DNA of 64,000 nt, from the NCBI GenBank assembly GCA_000585075.1, contig JEMY01000003.1:119861-183860 (forward strand). The letters are read 5' to 3'. Positions 42,909 to 54,478 of the stretch are shown here, in pieces. A model generated the notes under the pieces. It was not told the origin of the DNA. It made no database searches and worked only from the letters and a program-made list of their open reading frames with translations. Position numbers and translations under genes: made by a program. Each line of letters opens with the position of its first letter. Within the stretch, counting starts at the first letter, position 1. Origin of the DNA: Candidatus Accumulibacter regalis. Its GTDB lineage: Bacteria; Pseudomonadota; Gammaproteobacteria; Burkholderiales; Rhodocyclaceae.

Positions 42909-44100
42909 TCAGGCGCTGTCGCAGTTGCTGGGCGCGGCGTCGGCGCTTGCCGAAGCGAGCTCGCTGCCGACCCTGGCCGCCGCCGGCCGCGTGCTGGCGC
43001 AGGCGCAGCGGGCACCGATCGACGCGCCGCCGCTCGATAATTCGGCGATGGACGGCTACGCCGTCGCCGTCTCCGACGTCTGCCAGGTGCCGACACGCCT
43101 GTCGGTGGCGCAGCGCATCCCGGCGGGCAGCGTCGGCAGCCCCTTGCAGCCGGGAAGCGCGGCGAGGATTTTCACCGGCGCGGCGATCCCGGCCGGCGCC
43201 GACGCCGTCGTCATGCAGGAACTCTGCCAGCACGTCGCCGGCGAAGTGACGATCAATCATCTGCCCGAAGCTGGCGACCACATTCGCCGTGCCGGCAGCG
43301 ACATCGCCGCGGGCAGCGAGATTCTCGCCGCCGGCCAGCGCCTGCGGCCGCAGGACACGGCGCTGGCGGCGTCGGTGGGGATCGCTTCGCTGCCGGTGGT
43401 GCGGCGCCTGCGGGTGGCCGTGTTCTTCACCGGCGACGAACTGCGCATGCCCGGCGAGGCGCTGCAGGAAGGGGCGATCTACAATGCCAACCGGTTCCTG
43501 TTGACCGGTTTGCTGGACGCCCTGGGCTGCGAGGTGCGCGATCACGGGCAGGTGCCCGACGACCTCGTCGCGACCCGGCAGGCGCTGCGCGCGGCGGCGC
43601 TGGACAGCGATCTGATCCTCACCTCGGGGGGCGTTTCCGTCGGCGAGGAGGATCACGTCAAGGCCGCTGTCGAAGCCGAAGGTCGGCTCGAGATGTGGAA
43701 AATCGCCATCAAGCCGGGCAAGCCACTGGCCTTCGGTCAGGTCCGCGGAGCGCAGCGCGAGGTGGCCTTCATCGGCCTGCCGGGTAACCCGGTGTCGAGC
43801 CTGGTCACTTTCCTGATGCTGGTGCGGCCCTTCGTACTCAAGATGCAGGGCGTTCGCCGCACCGCGCCGCTGAGCTACTGCTTGCGCGCCGACGGCGAAT
43901 GGGCACGACCCGATGCGCGGCGCGAGTTCCTGCGCGCGAGGATCAACGCCGCTGGCGGCGTCGAACTCTTCGCCAACCAGGGCTCGGGCGTGCTGACTTC
44001 GGCGGTGTGGGGCGATGGCCTGGTCGACAACCCGCCGCAGCAGGCGATTCGGCGCGGTGACATGGTGCGCTTCGTACCGTTCTCCGAATTGCTGAGTTGA
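42895..44100 (+). CDS. moeA: molybdopterin molybdenumtransferase MoeA
   Basis: A 401-residue enzyme that inserts molybdenum into adenylated molybdopterin. Typical segments are PPLDNSAMDGYAV near the N-terminus, ARIFTGAAIPAGADAVVMQE, FFTGDELRMPGEALQEG, SDLILTSGGVSVGEEDHVK, IKPGKPLAFGQV and GLPGNPVSSLVTF. Together they cover domains I-IV at normal length. It overlaps the end of mobB by 14 bases and its stop is followed closely by moaD. The cluster serves molybdoenzymes, which would include respiratory nitrate reductase in a denitrifier, though none is encoded here. Confidence 0.95.
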   Translation: MLSFDQALSQLLGAASALAEASSLPTLAAAGRVLAQAQRAPIDAPPLDNSAMDGYAVAVSDVCQVPTRLSVAQRIPAGSVGSPLQPGSAARIFTGAAIPAGADAVVMQELCQHVAGEVTINHLPEAGDHIRRAGSDIAAGSEILAAGQRLRPQDTALAASVGIASLPVVRRLRVAVFFTGDELRMPGEALQEGAIYNANRFLLTGLLDALGCEVRDHGQVPDDLVATRQALRAAALDSDLILTSGGVSVGEEDHVKAAVEAEGRLEMWKIAIKPGKPLAFGQVRGAQREVAFIGLPGNPVSSLVTFLMLVRPFVLKMQGVRRTAPLSYCLRADGEWARPDARREFLRARINAAGGVELFANQGSGVLTSAVWGDGLVDNPPQQAIRRGDMVRFVPFSELLS

Positions 44101-44129
44101 GCCGAACGACGCCAGCGAAGAGCGTGAAG

Positions 44130-44381
44130 ATGCTGAAGATTTTCTACTTTGCCGGTCTGCGTGAACGACTGGGACAGGGCAGCGAGGAACTCGAGCTGCC
44201 GGCCGGGGTGGGCGATGTCGCGGCCTTGCGCGACCTGCTGGCCGCGCGCGGCGGCGCCTGGGAAAGCCTGGCAACGCTGCAGAACCTGCGCTACGCGGTC
44301 AATCAGCAGATGGCACGGCCGGACTCGCCCCTGCGTGCGGGCGACGAGGTCGCTTTCTTCCCGCCGGTGACCGGTGGCTGA
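44130..44381 (+). CDS. moaD: molybdopterin synthase sulfur carrier subunit MoaD
   Basis: An 83-residue ubiquitin-like protein. It opens MLKIFYFAGLRERLGQGSEE and ends PVTGG; the C-terminal Gly-Gly is the point of adenylation and thiocarboxylation. It donates sulfur to precursor Z within the MoaD2-MoaE2 synthase. The ATG at 44130 follows GAAGAG at 44116-44121; upstream GTG and TTG codons are possible but would add a non-family extension. moaE begins right after its stop. Confidence 0.93.
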   Translation: MLKIFYFAGLRERLGQGSEELELPAGVGDVAALRDLLAARGGAWESLATLQNLRYAVNQQMARPDSPLRAGDEVAFFPPVTGG

Positions 44382-44382
44382 G

Positions 44383-44847
44383 ATGCGCATCCGCGTCCAG
44401 GAGGCCGATTTCGACGTCGGCAGCGAACTCGCCGCCCTGCGCCGGGGGAATCCGCAGATCGGCGCGCTGGCGTCCTTCGTCGGCCTGGTGCGCGATACGA
44501 ACGACGGCGCCGGCGTTTGCGAAATGACCCTCGAACACTATCCGGGAATGACCGAGCAAGCGCTCGCCGAAATCGTCGCCGAAGCCCGCCGGCGCTGGGC
44601 GATCATCGACGCGCTGGTGATTCATCGCGTTGGCCGCCTGATGCCGAGCGATCAGATCGTCCTGGTCGCGGTGGCCGGCGCGCATCGCGGCGAGGCCTTC
44701 GCCGCCTGCGAGTTCATCATGGACTATCTCAAGACGCGCGCGCCGTTCTGGAAGCGCGAAGTGACGCCGGCCGGCGCACGCTGGGTGGACGCCCGCGACG
44801 CCGACGACCAGGCAGCCGAACGCTGGCGTGAGCCGGGCGCAGACTGA
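44383..44847 (+). CDS. moaE: molybdopterin synthase catalytic subunit MoaE
   Basis: A 154-residue catalytic subunit. It has GALASFVGLVRDTNDGAGVC near the N-terminus, LEHYPGMTEQAL, HRVGRLMPSDQIVLVAVAGA with HRGEAFAACE, and the active-site lysine pair in LKTRAPFWKREV. It transfers sulfur from MoaD to precursor Z to form molybdopterin. A GTG at 44374 inside moaD is an alternative start; the ATG at 44383 is favoured because the family begins close to the MRIRVQE strand. It is the last gene of the molybdenum cofactor run. Confidence 0.94.
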   Translation: MRIRVQEADFDVGSELAALRRGNPQIGALASFVGLVRDTNDGAGVCEMTLEHYPGMTEQALAEIVAEARRRWAIIDALVIHRVGRLMPSDQIVLVAVAGAHRGEAFAACEFIMDYLKTRAPFWKREVTPAGARWVDARDADDQAAERWREPGAD

Positions 44848-44920
44848 CCGAGCCGCGCGCCGCGCTTCCCGCCCGCCGCGCAGGGCACGCAAGAAATAAG
44901 CCATCGCCTCAGCCGTGGTG

Positions 44921-44947
44921 TTGACTTAGCCCGGCATGCCCCCACTT
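44921..44947 (+). promoter_or_regulatory. predicted heat-shock (sigma32) promoter of clpB
   Basis: TTGACT at 44921-44926, a 13-bp spacer, then CCCCACTT (44940-44947). The run of four C and the short spacer are characteristic of RpoH promoters, as expected ahead of clpB. The -35 is an imperfect match to CTTGAA. Confidence 0.5.
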
Positions 44948-44983
44948 GTAGCGCATGAACATAAACCTCCGAAGGAGTGCAGC

Positions 44984-47563
<2,580 letters not shown>

Positions 47564-47601
47564 GCTATAGCCATGACCCAGGGCAGCGATAAGGAGCGAT
47601 C

Positions 47602-47835
47602 ATGAACCTCGTCTATGACAGTGCGCATTACGCGATCGTCGCTTATCCGGTGCAGGAAGGTTTCGAGGTGGTCGACAAGGCGGCCAGTCGCAGCCTCTTC
47701 ATCCAGGGCTCGGTGGCCAGGGCCCTGCGCCGAACGCTCGACGAGATTCCCGACCACGAGCGTGACGAGGAGTCGATCGACGCCGTCCTCGACACCTATT
47801 GCGCAGGCGCTGCCCGCGCCATCGTCCTGCACTGA
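47602..47835 (+). CDS. DUF3567 family small protein
   Basis: A 77-residue acidic protein (opens MNLVYDSAHYAIVAYPVQEG, contains FEVVDKAASRSLFIQGSVA). It matches the conserved betaproteobacterial DUF3567 family of similar length. There is no signal or membrane segment. GATAAGGAG just upstream of the ATG is a strong ribosome site. It lies 38 bases after clpB and before a strong hairpin, so it is probably transcribed with clpB. Function unknown. Confidence 0.82.
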   Translation: MNLVYDSAHYAIVAYPVQEGFEVVDKAASRSLFIQGSVARALRRTLDEIPDHERDEESIDAVLDTYCAGAARAIVLH

Positions 47836-47843
47836 GGACGCGC

Positions 47844-47867
47844 GAGGGCGGCCGGACGGCCGCCCTC
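47844..47867 (+). terminator. strong GC hairpin after the DUF3567 gene
   Basis: A perfect 10-bp stem GAGGGCGGCC / GGCCGCCCTC with loop GGAC, eight bases after the DUF3567 stop. There is no U-run after it, but position and strength suggest it ends or protects the clpB transcript. Confidence 0.55.
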
Positions 47868-48015
47868 TGAGTCGGGCTCGCCTGCCGAAGGACTGGCCGC
47901 TATACTCGCGAAAGTGCGCTTCGGGCTGCGGCGAGCAGCACTGGCTCCGAGCAGAAGTCGGGGAGTGCAGCGACGGCCCCGCCCGAGTAAAACCAGCCAG
48001 CAGGCATTCGATGCC

Positions 48016-48771
48016 ATGAACGATCTCAGCGATGCTCGACCTGTTCAACCCGCACATGTGGCGCGCGGCGGACCGTGTCCGAGCTGCCAGGCGCCGATGG
48101 CGGTGCAACATTTCCAGCGCCAGCTCAACGGCATCGTCTCGCTCGACATCTGCTTTCCCTGCCAGGGCATCTGGTTCGACGAGTTCGAAAGCGCGCAACT
48201 CGCCCCGGCCGGCGTTCTCGAACTGTTCCGCCTGCTGCACGAACACCACGCCGACCTGCGCCAGCCCTGGCGCGACATCCTGCAATGCCCGCGCTGTCGC
48301 GAACGCCTGATGCATCGGCTCGACAGCACGCGCAACGGCCGCTTTGCCTACAGCCGCTGCCCGCAGCGCCACGGTCGCTACAGCGCTTTCGCCGCGTTCA
48401 TGATCGAAAAAGGTTTTGTCCGTCAGCTCAACGGCGTCGAGGTCGCCGAGCTGGCGCGGCAGGTGCAGACCATTCGCTGCTCGGGCTGCGGCGCGCCGGT
48501 CGATATTCGCCGCGATCACGTATGCACGCACTGCCGTTCGCCGATCGTCATTCTCGATCCCGACGCGGTGCAGGACGCACTCGACAACTTTGGCGAAAAG
48601 GCCAGCCGACAGCAGCATGTAAACCCGAACGCCGTCGCCGACGCGCTGCTCGCCAACGAGCGCGCCAAGTCGCTGGCGACGCGGGAAAAGCGCAAGGGCT
48701 TCCTCGAAGCCGACATCTCTGACCTGGTCATCGGCGGTATCGAGACCGTCTGGAAGCTGCTGCGGCGCTGA
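48016..48771 (+). CDS. zinc-ribbon (zf-TFIIB-type) protein
   Basis: A 251-residue protein with three Cys pairs or clusters: CPSCQAPM ... CFPCQGIWFDEFE (the zf-TFIIB pattern), CPRCRERL ... SRCPQRHG, and IRCSGCGAPVDIRRDHVCTH with CRSP. The last third is a Lys/Arg-rich helical tail ending ETVWKLLRR. These should bind up to three zinc ions; proteins of this kind are widespread and uncharacterised. The ATG at 48016 is chosen because the frame upstream is Arg-rich and not family-like. No operon partner is evident. Confidence 0.75.
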   Translation: MNDLSDARPVQPAHVARGGPCPSCQAPMAVQHFQRQLNGIVSLDICFPCQGIWFDEFESAQLAPAGVLELFRLLHEHHADLRQPWRDILQCPRCRERLMHRLDSTRNGRFAYSRCPQRHGRYSAFAAFMIEKGFVRQLNGVEVAELARQVQTIRCSGCGAPVDIRRDHVCTHCRSPIVILDPDAVQDALDNFGEKASRQQHVNPNAVADALLANERAKSLATREKRKGFLEADISDLVIGGIETVWKLLRR

Positions 48772-49089
48772 GTGAGCGAGTACTTGCACGCGCAGTAACG
48801 ACGATGACATGCCAGTGGCCGGGTTCGCACCGGCGGCGGGTTGCCGTGGCCGCGGTACGCGCAGTTGCCGTAGGGTGATGAACGGCGAGTGTCGTGCAGC
48901 TGCCTCCGTTTCGTATCTCGCCGTCACACCCGCCCCACGCACGCTCCTCATAACGCTCGCCTTTTCTATACAGGGCGGTCTTTTTCCCGTAAAATCCATG
49001 CCCTTGCAAGACGGTGTGCGAACCCCTTTCAAAGCACGCCGGAACCAACCGATTCTGGTTTCAGTGCGTATCACGTCCATCTCGTAATT
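48772..49089. other. Noncoding stretch upstream of argD
   Basis: About 370 bases lie between the zinc-ribbon gene and argD. I see no gene. CTTTTCTATACAGGGCGG and TTTTTCCCGTAAAATCC near 48960-48990 are the most AT-rich parts and the likeliest promoter area for the arginine genes, but no confident -35/-10 pair can be named. The final part holds the hairpin listed next. Confidence 0.4.
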
Positions 49090-49107
49090 CGGCGGCGCGA
49101 GCCGCCG
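49090..49107 (+). promoter_or_regulatory. hairpin in the argD leader
   Basis: A perfect 7-bp stem CGGCGGC / GCCGCCG with a GCGA loop, followed by TTTC, ending 33 bases before the argD ATG. GNRA-type loop and short U-run make it a stable hairpin that could end upstream transcripts or attenuate argD. Confidence 0.45.
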
Positions 49108-49140
49108 TTTCAGTTTCAAGTGCTTTGCAATGGGTGAACC

Positions 49141-50313
49141 ATGTCGCACCTGATGAATACCTACGCTCGCTTGCCCATCGCCTTCAGCCACGGCGACGGC
49201 AGCTGGGTGACCGATACCGACGGCAAGTGCTACCTCGATGCGCTGGCGGGTATTGCCGTGTCGACGCTCGGGCACAACCATCCGGCGCTGGTCGCGGCGA
49301 TTGCTGCGCAGGCCGGCCGCATCCTGCACTCGTCGAACCTCTACCGCATTCCGCAACAGGAACAGCTGGCCGACAAGCTGGCCGCGCTGGCCGGGATGGA
49401 CGAGGTCTTCTTCTGCAACTCGGGTTGCGAAGCCAATGAAGCCGCGATCAAGCTGGCGCGCTATTACGGCCATCGGCGGGATGTCGAGCGGCCGGCGATC
49501 GTGGTCATGGAGAATGCCTTCCACGGGCGTACCATGGCGACGCTTTCGGCGACCGGCAACCGCAAGGCGCAGGCTGGTTTCGAACCGCTGGTCTCGGGCT
49601 TCGTGCGTGTTCCGTACAACGACCTCGAAGCGATTCGGGCGGTGGCCAGGGCCAATCAGAACGTCGTCGCGGTGATGCTCGAAATCGTCCAGGGCGAGGG
49701 TGGTATCCATATCGCCGACGTCGATTTCCAGCGCGGCCTGCGTACCCTCTGTGACGAGAACGACTGGTTGTTGATCTGCGACGAGGTGCAGTGCGGTACC
49801 GGCCGTACCGGCACCTGGTTCGGCTTTCAGCACGCGGGTATCCGTCCGGACGTGGTGACGCTGGCCAAGGGGCTCGGCGGCGGCGTGCCGATCGGCGCCT
49901 GCCTGACGCGGGGCAAAGCGACGGGCTTGTTCAAGCCCGGCAAGCACGGGTCAACTTTCGGTGGCAACCACTTGGCATCGATCGCGGCGCTGACGACCAT
50001 CGCGGTCATCGAAGAGGATGGTTTGATCGACAACGCGGTGGCCATCGGGCGCTTGATCCGCGAGGGGCTGGCGCAAGCGCTGGCAGCTTGCACGGGCGTG
50101 GTCGAGATTCGCGGTCAGGGCCTGATGATCGGCGTCGAACTCGATCGTCCCTGCGCCGAACTGGTCCTCCGCGCGCTCGACGTCGGGCTGTTGATCAACG
50201 TCACCGCCGACAGGGTCGTGCGCCTGCTGCCGCCGTTGAACTTCAGCGCCGACGACGCGCGCGAACTGGTGACCCGCCTGGGCGGACTGATTGGCGATTT
50301 TCTCGCCCCCTGA
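49141..50313 (+). CDS. argD: acetylornithine aminotransferase
   Basis: A class III PLP aminotransferase of 390 residues. It has LDALAGIAVSTLGHNHPAL, FCNSGCEANEAAIKLAR, NAFHGRTMATLSATG, ICDEVQCGTGRTGTWF and the PLP lysine in TLAKGLGGGVPIGA. Length and the opening MNTYARLPIAFSHGDG are those of ArgD. It converts N-acetylglutamate semialdehyde to N-acetylornithine in arginine synthesis. argF and argG follow at once, confirming the pathway. It is clearly distinct from the gabT homologue. Confidence 0.94.
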   Translation: MSHLMNTYARLPIAFSHGDGSWVTDTDGKCYLDALAGIAVSTLGHNHPALVAAIAAQAGRILHSSNLYRIPQQEQLADKLAALAGMDEVFFCNSGCEANEAAIKLARYYGHRRDVERPAIVVMENAFHGRTMATLSATGNRKAQAGFEPLVSGFVRVPYNDLEAIRAVARANQNVVAVMLEIVQGEGGIHIADVDFQRGLRTLCDENDWLLICDEVQCGTGRTGTWFGFQHAGIRPDVVTLAKGLGGGVPIGACLTRGKATGLFKPGKHGSTFGGNHLASIAALTTIAVIEEDGLIDNAVAIGRLIREGLAQALAACTGVVEIRGQGLMIGVELDRPCAELVLRALDVGLLINVTADRVVRLLPPLNFSADDARELVTRLGGLIGDFLAP

Positions 50314-50325
50314 TAGAGATCTGTG

Positions 50326-51261
50326 ATGGACAGCGTCAAACATTTCCTGCAGTTCAAGGACTTCACCCGTGCCGAGTTCGATCACCTCTTCGCGCGCTCG
50401 CGCTGGATCAAGGGGCAGTTCAAGTCGTACCGAAAGTACTGGCCGCTCAGCGACCGTACGCTGGTGATGATTTTCGAGAAGGCGAGCACGCGTACCCGCC
50501 TGTCTTTCGAGGCCGGCATGCAGCAACTCGGCGGTTCGGCGATCTACCTGAACAGCCGCGATTCGCAATTGCAGCGCGGCGAGTCGGTCGAAGACGCGGC
50601 GCAGGTAATTTCGCGGATGAGCGACGTGGTCATGATCCGCACCTTCGAGCAGGCGATGATCGAGCGCTTTGCCGCCCATTCTCGCGTGCCGGTGATCAAC
50701 GGCCTGACCAACGAGTATCACCCCTGCCAGATCGTCGCCGACATCTTCACCTTCATCGAGCATCGCGGTCCGATTCAGGGCAAGACGGTGGCCTGGATCG
50801 GCGATTCGAACAACGTCTGCAACACCTGGTTGCAGGCGGCCGAAGTGCTCGATTTCAACGTCCATGTGTCAACGCCGCCGGGCTACGAGGTCGAGCCGGC
50901 ACGCGCCGGCCTGTATGGCACCGATCACTTCGAGTTCTACGCTGATCCGATGGAGGCCGCGCGCGGCGCCGACCTGGTGACCACCGATGTGTGGACGTCG
51001 ATGGGTTTCGAAGCCGAGAACGACGAGCGTCGGCGTCACTTTGCCGACTGGCAGGTCGACGTCGACATGATGCGCGCTGCCGGACGCGAGTCCCTGTTCA
51101 TGCACTGTCTGCCGGTGCATCGCGGCGAAGAAGTCGAAGCGGCGGTCATCGACGGTGGGCAGAGCGTCGTCTGGGACGAGGCCGAGAATCGCATGCACAC
51201 GCAGAAGGCGCTCCTCGAGTACCTGCTTCTGGGCCGGGTCGAGACGCCAGAATCCAAATAG
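50326..51261 (+). CDS. argF: ornithine carbamoyltransferase
   Basis: A 311-residue transferase making citrulline from ornithine and carbamoyl phosphate. The carbamoyl-phosphate site is EKASTRTRLSFEAGMQQLGG, followed by SRDSQLQRGESVEDAAQV. The ornithine-binding residues lie in VNGLTNEYHPCQI-type and DVWTSMG segments, with the HCLP loop in FMHCLPVHRGEEV. The ATG at 50326 follows the argD stop by 12 bases; a GTG three bases earlier is an alternative. It belongs to the arginine run argD-argF-argG. Confidence 0.96.
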   Translation: MDSVKHFLQFKDFTRAEFDHLFARSRWIKGQFKSYRKYWPLSDRTLVMIFEKASTRTRLSFEAGMQQLGGSAIYLNSRDSQLQRGESVEDAAQVISRMSDVVMIRTFEQAMIERFAAHSRVPVINGLTNEYHPCQIVADIFTFIEHRGPIQGKTVAWIGDSNNVCNTWLQAAEVLDFNVHVSTPPGYEVEPARAGLYGTDHFEFYADPMEAARGADLVTTDVWTSMGFEAENDERRRHFADWQVDVDMMRAAGRESLFMHCLPVHRGEEVEAAVIDGGQSVVWDEAENRMHTQKALLEYLLLGRVETPESK

Positions 51262-51318
51262 CTGAGTCAACACGATCAGCATCGTCAGCAGAACCAGAAA
51301 AATCAGCAGGGAAATCTC

Positions 51319-52548
<1,230 letters not shown>

Positions 52549-52567
52549 TCCTGGAGATGAGCCCGCC

Positions 52568-52777
52568 ATGTTTGGGCTGACGGAAGAGCAGATATCGGAA
52601 TTTGGCATGACCTTCGGGATCGGTGCCTTCATGCTCTTCATGCTGTTCATCGTCGGCGAGATTGCCTGGAAAGCGAAAGCCGGGAGGACAGGGACGCTCA
52701 TCCTGTTCTTCGTCCTGTCCTTCGGGATGCTTGGCTTCATTGCCAAGACGATCATGGAGAAAGTCTGGGGATTATGA
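52568..52777 (+). CDS. DUF2788 family small membrane protein
   Basis: A 69-residue protein with two membrane segments (about 13-35 and 45-62) joined by a basic loop (WKAKAGRTG). It opens [20 protein letters not shown], which matches DUF2788 of Betaproteobacteria. Function unknown. The ATG at 52568 follows CTGGAGATGAG; the longer open frame upstream overlaps argG and is not used. It overlaps ppnP by four bases (ATGA). Confidence 0.83.
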   Translation: MFGLTEEQISEFGMTFGIGAFMLFMLFIVGEIAWKAKAGRTGTLILFFVLSFGMLGFIAKTIMEKVWGL

Positions 52778-53091
52778 ACAGCTCGCAGTTCGACAACGTC
52801 AGCGTGGTCAAGCAGGCCAACGTCTATTTCGACGGCAAGTGCATCAGCCACACCGTGCTCCTGGCCGACGGCAGCCGCAAGACGATCGGCGTCATCATGC
52901 CCTCGTCGCTGACCTTCACCACCGGCGCCGCGGAGGTCATGGAGTGCGTCGCCGGCTCGTGCCGTGTCCGTCTCGACGGCAACGATCAGTGGCAAACCTA
53001 CGCCGCAGGCCAGTCGTTCGCCGTACCCGGCGATTCGTCGTTCGATATCGTCTGCGCAGACGCTTTTCACTACGTCTGCCACTTCGCGTAG
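52774..53091 (+). CDS. ppnP: pyrimidine/purine nucleoside phosphorylase PpnP
   Basis: A 105-residue single-domain cupin. [44 protein letters not shown] and [15 protein letters not shown] are the family landmarks, ending HYVCHF. Members (formerly YaiE/DUF1255) split nucleosides with phosphate to base and ribose 1-phosphate. It overlaps the preceding DUF2788 gene by four bases, so the two are co-translated. Confidence 0.93.
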   Translation: MNSSQFDNVSVVKQANVYFDGKCISHTVLLADGSRKTIGVIMPSSLTFTTGAAEVMECVAGSCRVRLDGNDQWQTYAAGQSFAVPGDSSFDIVCADAFHYVCHFA

Positions 53092-53183
53092 TTCTCTCCG
53101 TTCGTTTGCTGGCGATAGGCGCTATCGCTCCACGCAGGAGAAAGCCTTACCATGGCCGCACGCTCAACAACGGAGATCGTGAA

Positions 53184-53768
53184 ATGTCCGCGCACGAAAT
53201 TGAAAACGTCAGCCGTAGCGCGCTGATCGTCATCGATGTGCAGGAGTCCTTCCGCCAGATGCCTTACTGGTCGGAGAGGGACCTGCCCGCGTTCAAGGCG
53301 GCGCTGCTCGCCCTCGACGACGGTTGCCGCGCGCGTGGCGTGCCGGTGGTGCACATTTTCCACGTCGGCCAGGCCGGCCCGTTCAGCGAGGAGTCAGGAG
53401 CCGTACGCGGACTCGACTGGTTGCCGGGTTCGCCCGCCGCGTCTTTCTTCAAGCACACGCACAACGCTTTCTCGGATACCGGCCTCGACCTGTGGCTTCG
53501 CCGGCACGGCGTCGAGCGCCTGATCATTGCCGGTATCCGGACCGAACAATGTTGCGAGACGACCACCCGGGTGGGGTCGGACATCGGCTACCAGGTCGAT
53601 TTCGTCAGCGAGGCGACGCTCACCTTCCCGATGACGCATCCGGTCAGCGGCCGCGTGTACTCGGCGCAGGAAATCAAGGCCCACGCCGAACTGGTACTCG
53701 GCGGGCGCTTCGCGCGCATCGTCGGCGTCGACGACTGCCTGGCCAGTCTGGGAGGCGTCCATGCTTGA
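53184..53768 (+). CDS. isochorismatase-family cysteine hydrolase
   Basis: A 194-residue hydrolase. The catalytic Asp lies in LIVIDVQESF, the usual lysine region is near LRRHGVERLIIAG, and the nucleophile is the first or second Cys in RTEQCCETTTRV. The GIRTEQCCETT loop is the nicotinamidase-like version. It may cleave an amide such as a nicotinamide, carbamate or hydantoin-type compound; the substrate is not clear. The ATG at 53184 sits after GGAGATCGTGAA, and the longer upstream frame is not used. Its end overlaps the DUF1272 gene by eight bases. Confidence 0.85.
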   Translation: MSAHEIENVSRSALIVIDVQESFRQMPYWSERDLPAFKAALLALDDGCRARGVPVVHIFHVGQAGPFSEESGAVRGLDWLPGSPAASFFKHTHNAFSDTGLDLWLRRHGVERLIIAGIRTEQCCETTTRVGSDIGYQVDFVSEATLTFPMTHPVSGRVYSAQEIKAHAELVLGGRFARIVGVDDCLASLGGVHA

Positions 53769-54039
53769 ACTGCGCCCGAACTGCGAATGCTGCGATCGCG
53801 ACCTGCCGCCGGAATCGCCCGAGGCGATGATCTGCTCCTTCGAATGCACGTTCTGCGCCGACTGCGTAGCGCAGCGGCTGCCCGGGCAGCGCTGCCCCAA
53901 CTGTGGCGGCGAGCTGGTCCGCCGGCCGGTCCGCCCGGCGGACAAACTGCTGCGCCATCCGGCCTCGACGCAACGCGTCGTCAAGCCGCGCGGGTGCGCG
54001 GCCGCCGAAACGCGCTCGCTGGCCGCCACTCCGCGCTGA
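53761..54039 (+). CDS. DUF1272 family zinc-binding protein
   Basis: A 92-residue protein with a cysteine-rich core: CECCDRDLPPESPEAMICSF, then ECTFCADCVAQRLPGQRCPN and CGGELVRRP. This is the DUF1272 zinc-ribbon pattern. The last 30 residues (RVVKPRGCAAAETRSLAATP) are not conserved in the family as far as I know and may be extended by the damaged DNA that follows. It overlaps the isochorismatase gene. Function unknown. Confidence 0.82.
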   Translation: MLELRPNCECCDRDLPPESPEAMICSFECTFCADCVAQRLPGQRCPNCGGELVRRPVRPADKLLRHPASTQRVVKPRGCAAAETRSLAATPR

Positions 54040-54139
54040 TCTCGCTGCTGGCGTCCGCCCAGCCACCGCGTCGATCGGCGATGACGCGACGGGCGACACA
54101 GCGGCGTCTTTCTGCCCCTGCAACGCCGGCTCGAACACG

Positions 54140-54295
54140 GCGGCGGTGCTCATCGCGACGCCCGCTGCCCTGCGCGCTGGAGACGCCCTGCACCTGGCCG
54201 TTGCTCGTCGCCTGAACGCCCGCTTGGCCAGCACTGATCGCCGCCTGTGTGAGGCGGCCGACCTGCTGGGCATAGGGCGGGTCGATTTCGCGTGA
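54140..54295 (+). pseudogene. C-terminal remnant of a VapC-like PIN-domain toxin
   Basis: The frame reads LRAGDALHLAVARRLNARLA, then STDRRLCEAADLLGIGRVDF and stop. This is the classic last third of a PIN domain, with the conserved Asp of AGDALHLA and of STDRRL. No intact N-terminus is present. A possible start-like fragment (SALISLLASAQP) lies in another frame around 54025-54065, overlapping the end of the DUF1272 gene. It appears to be a toxin gene lost by internal deletion and frameshift; no antitoxin gene is nearby. Confidence 0.55.
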
Positions 54296-54478
54296 CTGTC
54301 GGCGCCGCAAGGCAGTAGCAGCCGGATTGCGTGGCAAGTCGGGGCCGGTTCTGAGAGAGCCGATTGGCGGCAACGACCCATTTGACCGCCGCGCCTTTGC
54401 TGAGGATACTTCGCTTCTTGCGCTGGCGCTTCTATCGCCATTCATCTGACATTCATCGCCGCCGGCAGGGCGGCAGCC

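Noticed and set aside
48822..48842. GGGTTCGCACC resembling a tRNA T-arm
   Set aside because: The loop does not follow the TTCRA pattern, the stem does not pair at the required positions, and no acceptor or anticodon arms surround it.
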